Below, piece after piece: positions 53,400 to 61,640 of a stretch of DNA of 64,000 nucleotides. The translations under genes and the position numbers were made by a program. The stretch comes from DATGUP01 sp035301265. GTDB lineage: Bacteria; Bacillota; Bacilli; Bacillales; Amphibacillaceae. The notes below the pieces were generated by a model that was given only the letters and a program-made list of their open reading frames with translations, made no database searches and was not told where the DNA came from. The DNA lies in assembly GCA_035301265.1 (NCBI GenBank), contig DATGUP010000005.1, positions 1-64,000 of the forward strand, written 5' to 3'. Each line of letters opens with the position of its first letter. The stretch's first letter is position 1.

Positions 53400-53432
53400 T
53401 TATCCGCAGACTTATCCACAAGCTGTGCATAA
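53400..53432. promoter_or_regulatory. Cluster of three DnaA boxes
   Basis: Consensus box TTATCCACA at 53412-53420, flanked by TTATCCGCA (53400-53408) and TGTGCATAA (53424-53432, reverse of TTATGCACA), each with one mismatch. Starts are exactly 12 bases apart. It lies between the MATE stop and ridA. It resembles the DnaA-box clusters of B. subtilis that titrate DnaA away from the origin. Confidence 0.7.
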
Positions 53433-53433
53433 G

Positions 53434-54786
53434 TCAACTTGTTGTCTTCGTGAATATTTTTTTCTCGCGCCATCGACCGAAGCGATAATAGCCGAATGCA
53501 CAAAATGAACTGACTATAAAGCTCGACCCAACTCCAATCGCAATTCCAATATCTCCAAAAAAGTGTGAGAAAAGCCATGCCAACGGATAACGCAACACCC
53601 AAAAAGAAATGATGTTTAAAACAAGCACTTGGTACATAGCACCGGAAGCTCGAACGATCCCGTTTAAGATGAAATTGATGCCAAGAAACGGGTAGCACAT
53701 GGCGACGATCTGTAAAAAACGTGTCCCAAACCGAACGGATCCTTCCGCCTGAATGAACAAACGGATGCCAAATTCAGCCAAAATGGCGACAATCCCACCA
53801 GTGATAAGCATAATAACGAAATTATATAAAACAGCTTGTCGAGCAATCTGCTTCACACGCTGCCAGTTGCGAAGGCCAATATTTTGTCCAGCCATACTAT
53901 TGACCGCTGTTCCCAATGCTTGTGCTGGCAAGACGATAATACTGTTCAAACGTTGTGCCGCCCCGTAACCGGCAATAACATGTTCACCAAATGAAGTGAC
54001 AACACTCATAATCGCAGCTGAACCTGCTGAAATCACCGCCGTCTGCAACCCAGAGGGAATACCAAGATGTAAAATCAATCCGACTTCTTCTCTGTTCGGA
54101 AGTGTCGGCCATGAAAAGGGCACGAGTTTGTGGTATAAAACATAGAGCAATCCATAGATAAAAGCACTGCCCTGCGCCGCAATCGTTGCTAAAGCCGCTC
54201 CTTGAATACCCCAATTCAACCCAGCAATGAATAGCGGATCCAGGACAATATTTAAAAGAACAGCTAACAAGACAAAACGAAGTGGTGTTTTGCTATCACC
54301 CAATGCCCGTAGCACAGTGCTAATAAAATTGTAGCCAAACAGAAATAAAATGCCTAAAAAGTTAATTTGCAAATACGTTGTAGCAGCAGGCATCATATTA
54401 GCTGGTGTCCCAAGAAAACGGAGCAAACCGTCAGAAAAAAAGGAGCCAGTCGATCCTAGGATGACCGACATCACTAGCAAAATGACGACAAATGCGTTTA
54501 AATAACGCTTCAAGCCATCCTCATCACCGCGACCTTTTTGCTGCGATAAAACGGTCAATGCAGCATTGTTCAATCCGAGTACAAACGATAAAACCGTGAA
54601 AACGATTGTGCTTGAGACAGCAACAGCTCCGAGAGCATTCGCACCAAGGAGGTTTCCCACCCACAAATGATCTGCAAGTTGATACGACGTTTGCAACAAG
54701 TTCGTCAGCATGATCGGACCTGAAAAGAGGAGCAAATGCTTGAGAATATTTCCTTTTGTAAAATCATGCTGCTTGATCACTATCAT
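53434..54786 (-). CDS. MATE family efflux transporter
   Basis: 450 residues with twelve membrane helices in two MATE repeats. The start KGNILKHLLLFSGPIMLTNLLQTSYQLADHLWVGNLLGANALGAVAVSS is typical, as is the mid-protein GYGAAQRLNSIIVLPAQALGTAVNSMAGQN. Na+ or H+ coupled drug or metabolite export; substrate unknown. ATG 54786 follows AAAGGA; the frame reaches 54885 without a ribosome site. Single gene. Confidence 0.92.
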   Translation of the reverse strand: MIVIKQHDFTKGNILKHLLLFSGPIMLTNLLQTSYQLADHLWVGNLLGANALGAVAVSSTIVFTVLSFVLGLNNAALTVLSQQKGRGDEDGLKRYLNAFVVILLVMSVILGSTGSFFSDGLLRFLGTPANMMPAATTYLQINFLGILFLFGYNFISTVLRALGDSKTPLRFVLLAVLLNIVLDPLFIAGLNWGIQGAALATIAAQGSAFIYGLLYVLYHKLVPFSWPTLPNREEVGLILHLGIPSGLQTAVISAGSAAIMSVVTSFGEHVIAGYGAAQRLNSIIVLPAQALGTAVNSMAGQNIGLRNWQRVKQIARQAVLYNFVIMLITGGIVAILAEFGIRLFIQAEGSVRFGTRFLQIVAMCYPFLGINFILNGIVRASGAMYQVLVLNIISFWVLRYPLAWLFSHFFGDIGIAIGVGSSFIVSSFCAFGYYRFGRWREKKIFTKTTS

Positions 54787-54881
54787 GGCAGTCCTTTCCA
54801 AAATACATGCGCTTTCATTGTAACATGCTAATCGTTTTAAAAAAGTGAAACAAGCTGCTTGATACGTTAGCAGCTTGAAAA

Positions 54882-57056
54882 TCAAGCACTGCCCGGTGCG
54901 CTTATACCACTGCCTTTATCCCTGTTTCGTTTCCACCACTGGATAAGGACGATGAGGGCGAACAAACCAAACCCGAGCAGATCGGTCCACCAAATATGGT
55001 TAATCAAAACGACCGCTGCAGCTACAGCAAGCACTCGCTCTGTCCAACCGTACTTTGTTAGCAAATAGCCTTGGATAAACGTTGACCAAGCGACAATACC
55101 GATAAAGGCCGTCGCAATACTGAGAACAATTTGCAGTACTGAAGCCGACTCATCTTGAAAAATGAGCATTGGGTTTAAAACAAATGCATAAGGTAAAAGC
55201 AAAGCACCCATATCAAACTTAAATCCTTGTACGCCTGTTCGCAATGGATCCGCCTTGGCAATCCCCGATGTAGCATAAGCCGGCAAGTTAATCGGCGGTG
55301 TGTCATCAGCTAGAATACCGTAATAAAATACGAATAGATGGGCAGCTAAGACAGGGACACCGATTTTGATTAAAGCTGGTGCCATAACGGCAGCTAAGAC
55401 GATATACGTCGCTGTTGTTGGCAATCCCATCCCCATAATGATACAAGCGATCATAGTGAACAACAATACGAGAAACAATTGGTTATGAGCTAAATCGAGA
55501 ATCATGCTCGATAGAATCGGCCCGAGCCCGGTCATGGTGACAACACCTGTGAGGATTCCTGCCGTTGCACAGGCAGCCACGACGCTAAGCGAATTTTTGG
55601 CCCCAAGCTCCAATGCTGTGAAAAATTCCTTCCAACCAAATTTAACTTGCTTTTCAGCTTTCGCTTTTTTACCAAGCGCATACCAAATCAAAGCGAATAA
55701 CAAACTCCCTGCTGAAACAAGTGTCACGTATTCATTCAGTCCAAACAATAGATGGGCAGCATAAGCGCTGCCGATGAACAAAAATGCAACTAAAAAACCT
55801 GTGCCAAAGCGCCGTTGCATGTGATAGGAAAACAAGGCGATCGTAATGGTACCGACTATCGCTAAAAATGAGGCGATAATCGGCGTTAGGCGCATGACAA
55901 GCAACACGATAATAGCAATGACCGGAAGCAATAAATAGCCGCGTCCGGCAATCACATGAAACGGTGAAATAAGTTCACTACGCGGTATACCTGACAAATT
56001 ATGTTTGCTTGCCTCTAAATGAACCATAACTAATATAGCCGTATAATTCAGTAAAGCCGGAACCGCAGCAGCTATCGCAATTTCCAAGTATGGAATCCCT
56101 GTAAAATCGGCCATGATAAAAGCGGCGGCTCCCATAACCGGCGGTAAAAGCTGTCCACTCGATGATGCTGCCACTTCCACACCACCGGCTATATGTGGTT
56201 TAAAGCCTGTTCTTTTCATAAGCGGAATTGTAAATGTTCCAGTTGTAACAGCATTGGCTACGGAACTTCCGGAAATCGATCCCATCATACCCGATGAGAC
56301 AACGGCCGCTTTTGCCGGACCGCCTTTAAATGAACCGACAAGCGACATCGCCAAATCGATGAACATTCGCCCTGCACCCGTCACTTCTAGAAAAGCACCG
56401 AATAGAATAAAGATAAACACGTATTGTGCTGAGACTGTAATCGGTGTACCGAAAATCCCTTCATTGGATAAATACATAAATTCGGCAATCTCATTCCAGG
56501 AAAATCCAAAATGGTTAATCGCATCTGGTAAAATAGCTCTTGCCCCTAAAAAATCCGGTAGATACTTGTCGCCGAGCCATGCATAAAGCATAAAAATAAT
56601 CGCTAATATGACAAGCGGTTTGCCGACGACACGTCTTGTTGCCTCTAGCACTAACAAAAGGGCAATAAACGACATAATCGTATCCAATGTATTCGGATTG
56701 CCGACCTTACCGAGCAAATCGGGAAAAATCACGATAATATAAACACCCGTTGAGGCACCAAGCGCCGCTAAAAGCAAATCATACCATGGAATTTTTGTTT
56801 GACCGAGCTTTTTCTTATACGGATATATTAAAAAGGTCAGGGTCAATGCAAAACCTAAATGAATCGCATTCTGCATCATGCGAGGCAGCATTTCTATACC
56901 AGCTGAATATAAATGAAACAGCGACATAGCAACTGCGATGATCAAAACAAGCATAGCCATCCAGCCAAACAACGTCCGATCGCTGCCCTCAAGTTCGTCC
57001 AGTTGTTTATTCATTTCTTCAAGACCAACATCTCTATCTAAGTTTGTATCCGTCAT
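54882..57056 (-). CDS. TRAP transporter fused permease (TAXI type)
   Basis: 724 residues: a short hydrophilic N-terminus, about four helices of the small DctQ-like part, then about twelve helices of the DctM-like part (GAFLEVTGAGRMFIDLAMSLVGSFKGGPAKAAVVSSGMMGSISGSSVANAVTTG, split here only for reference). C-terminal helices belong to the TRAP-TAXI fused family (DUF3394-like). It works with the TAXI binding protein two genes upstream. ATG 57056 follows GGAGG. Substrate unknown; such systems often carry C4-dicarboxylates, glutamate or sugar acids. Confidence 0.93.
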   Translation of the reverse strand: MTDTNLDRDVGLEEMNKQLDELEGSDRTLFGWMAMLVLIIAVAMSLFHLYSAGIEMLPRMMQNAIHLGFALTLTFLIYPYKKKLGQTKIPWYDLLLAALGASTGVYIIVIFPDLLGKVGNPNTLDTIMSFIALLLVLEATRRVVGKPLVILAIIFMLYAWLGDKYLPDFLGARAILPDAINHFGFSWNEIAEFMYLSNEGIFGTPITVSAQYVFIFILFGAFLEVTGAGRMFIDLAMSLVGSFKGGPAKAAVVSSGMMGSISGSSVANAVTTGTFTIPLMKRTGFKPHIAGGVEVAASSSGQLLPPVMGAAAFIMADFTGIPYLEIAIAAAVPALLNYTAILVMVHLEASKHNLSGIPRSELISPFHVIAGRGYLLLPVIAIIVLLVMRLTPIIASFLAIVGTITIALFSYHMQRRFGTGFLVAFLFIGSAYAAHLLFGLNEYVTLVSAGSLLFALIWYALGKKAKAEKQVKFGWKEFFTALELGAKNSLSVVAACATAGILTGVVTMTGLGPILSSMILDLAHNQLFLVLLFTMIACIIMGMGLPTTATYIVLAAVMAPALIKIGVPVLAAHLFVFYYGILADDTPPINLPAYATSGIAKADPLRTGVQGFKFDMGALLLPYAFVLNPMLIFQDESASVLQIVLSIATAFIGIVAWSTFIQGYLLTKYGWTERVLAVAAAVVLINHIWWTDLLGFGLFALIVLIQWWKRNRDKGSGISAPGSA

Positions 57057-57074
57057 AAGCGCCTCCTCCACACG

Positions 57075-57617
57075 TCAAAATAGCTGTAATTTGTGCTTCC
57101 AGTACGCTAACCGCCTTTCTTCGGTTACAAAAATGGTTAAGGTCGTACCGCGAAAAGGGTGTTTTGACAGTTCCCATGTTTTATCGTCAATGGTCAGCGT
57201 ATGATCGTTTAGCGCAACAGCATGAAAAGCGATTTCGGAAAAGGGTTGATTGATATTTTCGTAAACGTAGTACCCGTTTTCCATGCGAGTGGATGCATCA
57301 TCTGGTGTTTCAGTCTCAATTCCAGCTCCAAAACTGCAATTCCAACTTTCCATTAGGACGATATCATATGCTTCATTGATTTCAAACTTTTCAATTATCG
57401 GGCATCTAGCGACCGAATGTATGTATTGAGATTCCAACGTCGTACCGGTATTGACGTGTTGAGCGATCAAAATGCGCCCATCCGTATCGATGGCGTAGAT
57501 GATAGGCACTCGAGAGCTGCACACGTATATACCGATAGACAAAAGGATGCACAGTAAAATAATCCAACCGGCACGCCATGTTAAGCCGGTGTGCCGGTTT
57601 CCAGAATCCGTTGCCAT
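57075..57617 (-). CDS. DUF1850 protein in the TRAP operon
   Basis: 180 residues: one N-terminal membrane segment (about 16-34) and an extracytoplasmic domain with the family HSVARCPIIEKFEI region and WELSKHPFRGTTLTIFV near the end. DUF1850 genes sit between TAXI and fused-permease genes in many genomes; the role is unknown and probably accessory. The ATG overlaps the TAXI stop as TAATG, and the permease gene follows about 20 bases on. Confidence 0.88.
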   Translation of the reverse strand: MATDSGNRHTGLTWRAGWIILLCILLSIGIYVCSSRVPIIYAIDTDGRILIAQHVNTGTTLESQYIHSVARCPIIEKFEINEAYDIVLMESWNCSFGAGIETETPDDASTRMENGYYVYENINQPFSEIAFHAVALNDHTLTIDDKTWELSKHPFRGTTLTIFVTEERRLAYWKHKLQLF

Positions 57618-58642
57618 TACTCGTCGAGCACGCCCTCTTCGACATAATATTTTTCCGCACCTGGATGTAGATCAATCGACATGCCCTCTGTTGCCGTCTC
57701 CAATGTCATATCTTTACCACGGTCATGCGCCGCTTCGAGTTCATCCTTGTTTTCAAACAACGCTTTTGTCATTTCATAGACAACATCTTCGGATAAATCG
57801 CTGTCGACAACAAGGATAGCCATGACAGCAACTGTGTTGATATCTTCATCTTGACCGTAGTCAGCATACTCGTCTTTCGATATCGTTCGCTCGGTATAAT
57901 ACGCGTATTCCGATGTTAATTTATCGATCACATCGTCTGGAATAGACAACACTTTGACATCTTTATTTGCGCCTAATTCCTGAATGGCACTTGTCGGAGC
58001 ACCGGCTACAATAAATGCCGCATCGATCGTTCCGTTTTGTAAGCCTTGCGATGCATCACCAAATCCTAAATATTCCGGTGTGAAATCATCGTATGTTAAA
58101 CCGGCTGCTTCCAAAATTTGATTAGCGTTCGCCTCAGTTCCACTACCTTGATCACCGACAGCAACTTTCTTACCTTCTAAATCTTCAATGGATTCCACGC
58201 CGCTGTCCGCCGTCGTCACAATCTGGATGTCTTCTGGATAGAGAGAGACCATTCCAGCCATATTATCAACAGTGTTTCCTTCAAAATCTTCCAACGTTTC
58301 ACCGTTAACTGCATAGTAAGCGATATCATTTTGAATAAGCGCTAATTGATAATCGCCATCGCCCATTTCCTGAGCATTTGCAACTGAAGCTCCTGTTGAG
58401 ACAGCGTTAGCACTCGCCACACCATCGACGTCAGAAAAAATTTGTTGCGCCATGGCAACACCTAGCGGATAATACGTACCGCTTGTTCCACCTGTGCCAA
58501 TCGTTATCCGCTCACCGCTATTTTCTGCATCATCGCCATCGCCGCCATTTGATACATCGCCGTCATCCTTAGCACTGCCGCATCCAGCAAGTCCTAGGAT
58601 AAGGACGAGAAAAAGCATGTGTGCTAACTTTAATGGTTTCAC
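57617..58642 (-). CDS. TAXI family TRAP solute-binding lipoprotein
   Basis: 341 residues: signal with lipobox LAGC, an acidic Asp/Gly/Glu linker, then a TAXI domain beginning ITIGTGGTSGTYYPLGVAMAQQI, with GKKVAVGDQGSGTEANANQILEAAG as a ligand-binding block. It delivers the substrate to the fused permease. GTG 58642 has AAAGGGG eight bases upstream. First gene of TAXI-DUF1850-permease; its promoter carries two cre-like sites. Confidence 0.93.
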   Translation of the reverse strand: MKPLKLAHMLFLVLILGLAGCGSAKDDGDVSNGGDGDDAENSGERITIGTGGTSGTYYPLGVAMAQQIFSDVDGVASANAVSTGASVANAQEMGDGDYQLALIQNDIAYYAVNGETLEDFEGNTVDNMAGMVSLYPEDIQIVTTADSGVESIEDLEGKKVAVGDQGSGTEANANQILEAAGLTYDDFTPEYLGFGDASQGLQNGTIDAAFIVAGAPTSAIQELGANKDVKVLSIPDDVIDKLTSEYAYYTERTISKDEYADYGQDEDINTVAVMAILVVDSDLSEDVVYEMTKALFENKDELEAAHDRGKDMTLETATEGMSIDLHPGAEKYYVEEGVLDE

Positions 58643-58689
58643 GTTGACCGCCCCTTTCACCGTTATTTTGAAATAGAAGGTATATTTTG

Positions 58690-58717
58690 ATTTTAACCGT
58701 TTTCATTTTTGTGTCAA
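58690..58717 (-). promoter_or_regulatory. Sigma-A promoter of the TAXI-TRAP operon
   Basis: Minus strand TTGACA (58712-58717), 16-base spacer, TAAAAT (58690-58695). Confidence 0.75.
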
Positions 58718-58732
58718 GCCTTAGCGGTTTCA
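58692..58732 (-). promoter_or_regulatory. Tandem cre-like sites on the TAXI-TRAP promoter
   Basis: Minus-strand TGAAAACGGTTAAA (58692-58705; 13 of 14) overlaps the -10 and spacer, and TGAAACCGCTAAGG (58719-58732; 12 of 14) lies just upstream of the -35. The paired arrangement could instead be operators of the divergent regulator. Confidence 0.5.
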
Positions 58733-58747
58733 ATTGCGCGCATTCTC

Positions 58748-58776
58748 TTGACAATATTGGGAAAATTTCATATAAT
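58748..58776 (+). promoter_or_regulatory. Consensus sigma-A promoter of the divergent regulator
   Basis: TTGACA (58748-58753), 17-base spacer, TATAAT (58771-58776): full consensus. Confidence 0.85.
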
Positions 58777-58859
58777 ACATCGAAATACGTTGGAGCTTGT
58801 AACATAAACCGAGATGATTGTCGGAATAATCATGAATTTTAAATAGGGAGAGAAGATAA

Positions 58860-60152
58860 GTGAAAACGAGAATAGCCGTTTTTGGCCGAAAGGACACCGT
58901 TGCGAGGATTGAAAACTATATATCCGAAAAAGAAGAGATACAAATATTTCCCTTTATTTATCAACATGTTCAAGAAACCAATGATCTCATCGAAAAAGCT
59001 GTCATGTGCGATATTTACCTTTTTATGAATCCGCTCGCCTATTTATACGCAAAGGATAAGATTGACAAAAAGCGATTACCTGCCATCCAAATCCCTATTG
59101 ATGAATTCACCATTGCCACTGCACTCTATCGCCTTAAAAACTCCCATAAATATGCAATCAGACGCATTTCCATCGATACATCACAAAAGCAAGCCGTCAT
59201 GAATGTATTGGATGAGTTGGCCATTAACCCGAAGGATATTTATTTGTACAACTACGATGAAAGTAAAGCATTCACACCTTCTGCTATTGCCTCTTTTCAC
59301 GAAAATCTAAACCTTGATGGAAAAACGGATTTCGTTTTAACTTCGAGCCGAGATGTAGAAAATTTGCTTCAGGAAAAAAACATTCCCGTCAGCACGATAC
59401 AAATTCCCAAAACTAATGTCTTAAAAGCTATACACGAAGCAAAAACCACCATGCAGTTAAACGAGAAGACGAGCGCGCAAATCGTTGCCGGGTACGTACG
59501 TATCAAGAACTTAGGTGACATACGAGAAGAAAAAAACGCAACGTATGCGCGAAAACTTGTTCAAACCATGCAGGACATTTTAGAAAAATACGGGCGGAAA
59601 ACGCACTCCTCCGTTTTATCAATCAAAGACAATCTGTTTGTTTTGTTCGGAACACGCGGCATGTTGAATTATATTACAAATAATTATCGTAATTTTCCGT
59701 TACTTCGCGAATTGGAAAAAGAACTAGATGCCCGAATCGACATTGGGCTTGGGCTCGGATTGACAGCCAAACAGGCCGAATACCATGCGACATTGGCCCT
59801 TGAAGCTTGCGCGACGAAAAACATTAGCAACGCCTATATCGTTAATGAACGTGAAGATATGTTCGGGCCACTCGGCGTTGAAAAACCTTTTGACACCTCA
59901 AAACTATACCATTCGCTTATTCACAAAGCAAAATTAAATAATGAACTGTCTTACAATTTTTTGGATTTTATCTCATTGCGCAATAACGAACCGTTCTCAG
60001 CCCAGGATATTGCTGCATATTACGGTGTCACTAAACGCAGCGCCGAACGGACGATCGGGAAGCTATTATCCGGTAAAGTTATCAAAGTCGTTGGTGAGGA
60101 AAAACCATACTTACGCGGCCGGCCGCGAAAGCTCTTTCAGATCGATCAATAG
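58860..60152 (+). CDS. Putative transcriptional regulator divergent from the TRAP operon
   Basis: 430 residues, soluble. An N-terminal alpha/beta receiver-like region (about 1-205), a central part with VAGYVRIKNLGDIREEKN and the cyclase-like motif DIGLGLGLTAKQAEYHATLALEA (about 290-315), and a C-terminal winged helix (SAQDIAAYYGVTKRSAERTIGKLLSGKVIKVVGEEKPYLRGRPRKLF). I do not recognise a named family. GTG 58860 follows GGGAGAG. A full-consensus promoter and divergence from the TRAP operon make it the likely controller of that operon. Confidence 0.72.
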   Translation: MKTRIAVFGRKDTVARIENYISEKEEIQIFPFIYQHVQETNDLIEKAVMCDIYLFMNPLAYLYAKDKIDKKRLPAIQIPIDEFTIATALYRLKNSHKYAIRRISIDTSQKQAVMNVLDELAINPKDIYLYNYDESKAFTPSAIASFHENLNLDGKTDFVLTSSRDVENLLQEKNIPVSTIQIPKTNVLKAIHEAKTTMQLNEKTSAQIVAGYVRIKNLGDIREEKNATYARKLVQTMQDILEKYGRKTHSSVLSIKDNLFVLFGTRGMLNYITNNYRNFPLLRELEKELDARIDIGLGLGLTAKQAEYHATLALEACATKNISNAYIVNEREDMFGPLGVEKPFDTSKLYHSLIHKAKLNNELSYNFLDFISLRNNEPFSAQDIAAYYGVTKRSAERTIGKLLSGKVIKVVGEEKPYLRGRPRKLFQIDQ

Positions 60153-60241
60153 AATCCCACCAACACAGCCCGTTCTTGCTGTTCATTTTCTCTATTGTAG
60201 ACATAAACAAAAAAGCTATCAACATCTGTGCAGCAACAGCA

Positions 60242-61441
60242 TTATCTTCTTTCCTTAGCTTTCAATCTAGCCCGGACTAATAAATACGTGTATAAAAGCA
60301 TCGAAACCATAACCGAACAGGCAGCCGTAAGATAAATTGAGTGATAACCAAATGCTGAAGCGAGCGAGCCAAATAACATTGCACCAAGCCCGACACCTAA
60401 GTCAAAAAATGAGAAAAACGTGGCATTAGCCATTCCTTTACGGTCAGCAGGAGCCTTATCGACTGCCCACGCTTGAAGCGCTGGTTGTACACTGCCGAAT
60501 CCGAGTCCGTATAAACCAGCCGCAACCAGCATAACCCACGTATTCGGCAACCATGACAAAAGGAGCATCGCTGTAAAAATAAACGCTGTTCCCGGAAGAA
60601 ATACATATTCGTGACCCTTTTTGTCATAGATTTGTCCGGCAAACGTTCGTGAAAGCATCAAAAATAAAGCATACACAAGAAAATAGCCTTCAATCCCTAT
60701 AACATCTTTTTGTTCGGCATAGAGCGGTAAAAATGACGCGATACCACCAAACGTCACCGTAATGAAAAAAAGTAGGAGCGACGGACGTACAGCTGTTTTT
60801 TCAAAAATATCAAATTTAACCGTTGTTGCCTTTTTCGGCGCCGCCTCTACTTGCTTATAGCGAATCTTTGATGAAAGCAATAACGCTGTCAATCCGCACG
60901 CCGCACAGATGAGATATAGTTGCATAAATGAAATCATTCCGGCGAGCGCTAAGCCTAGTGACGGTCCAAAAGCAAGCGCAAGATTACCGGACAGTCCAAA
61001 ATAACCCATTCCTTCGCCACGGCGTTTAGGCGGAATCAAATCCGTTGCAATGGTCCCAGTCGCCGTGTTAGAAAACCCCCAACCAATCCCTTGGATGATA
61101 CGAACGAAAAACAAAAGTACAATGCTTGTAATAAAGCCGAATGCACCGACTGAAAGGACAAACAAAACTAAACCAAACATGTATACAAAGCGCCGACCTT
61201 TGGATTCCAATGCGTGTCCAGCGTATGGACGAAGAACCAGTGCGGAAAATGTAAACACCCCGACGATAACACCAATCGCCTGATCACTTCCGCCAAGATC
61301 CTTAACGAACAATGGCAAGGTCGGCAACGTCATTTGAAAGCCGAGAAAAATAAAAAAATTAGCCAGACAAATGAGCACGAAGTCCCGTGTCCAAATTTTG
61401 TCCGGTTGAACATTTTTTTCCGTATATGCTTGTGGATGCAT
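60242..61441 (-). CDS. MFS transporter
   Basis: 399 residues with twelve membrane helices. MFS motif A region is ALVLRPYAGHALESKGRRFVYM; helix 4-5 has VRIIQGIGWGFSNTATGTIATDLIPPKRRGEGMGYFG, and a second-half counterpart is seen. It resembles the YwoG/YfcJ-like general efflux group; substrate unknown. A TATAAT promoter is present upstream. Single gene. Confidence 0.88.
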   Translation of the reverse strand: MHPQAYTEKNVQPDKIWTRDFVLICLANFFIFLGFQMTLPTLPLFVKDLGGSDQAIGVIVGVFTFSALVLRPYAGHALESKGRRFVYMFGLVLFVLSVGAFGFITSIVLLFFVRIIQGIGWGFSNTATGTIATDLIPPKRRGEGMGYFGLSGNLALAFGPSLGLALAGMISFMQLYLICAACGLTALLLSSKIRYKQVEAAPKKATTVKFDIFEKTAVRPSLLLFFITVTFGGIASFLPLYAEQKDVIGIEGYFLVYALFLMLSRTFAGQIYDKKGHEYVFLPGTAFIFTAMLLLSWLPNTWVMLVAAGLYGLGFGSVQPALQAWAVDKAPADRKGMANATFFSFFDLGVGLGAMLFGSLASAFGYHSIYLTAACSVMVSMLLYTYLLVRARLKAKERR

Positions 61442-61472
61442 CTATGTTTCCCTTCCTTTGATAGTGAATTAT

Positions 61473-61500
61473 ATTATACATGAGTTAGATATAATTTGAA
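61473..61500 (-). promoter_or_regulatory. Candidate promoter of the MFS gene
   Basis: Minus strand TTCAAA (61495-61500), 16-base spacer, TATAAT (61473-61478). Confidence 0.5.
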
Positions 61501-61551
61501 AGAGGCGAACAAAGGAAAGAAGCCGGAAACCTAGAGTCTATTATTACTATC

Positions 61552-61579
61552 AAAAAAATATATACTCTGGGAGTATATA
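61552..61579 (-). terminator. Terminator of the CLC gene
   Basis: Perfect 9-bp stem TATATACTC/GAGTATATA (61559-61567, 61571-61579), then seven T on the minus strand, about 60 bases past the CLC stop. Confidence 0.8.
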
Positions 61580-61640
61580 AAGAATACCATCTTCTGTGCT
61601 TAAAAAACGATTATTTTTACAAACGGAATAGAGAACCGGT

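Noticed and set aside
56113..56586. 157-residue frame opposite the TRAP permease
   Set aside because: Antisense shadow of hydrophobic helices, no start signal.
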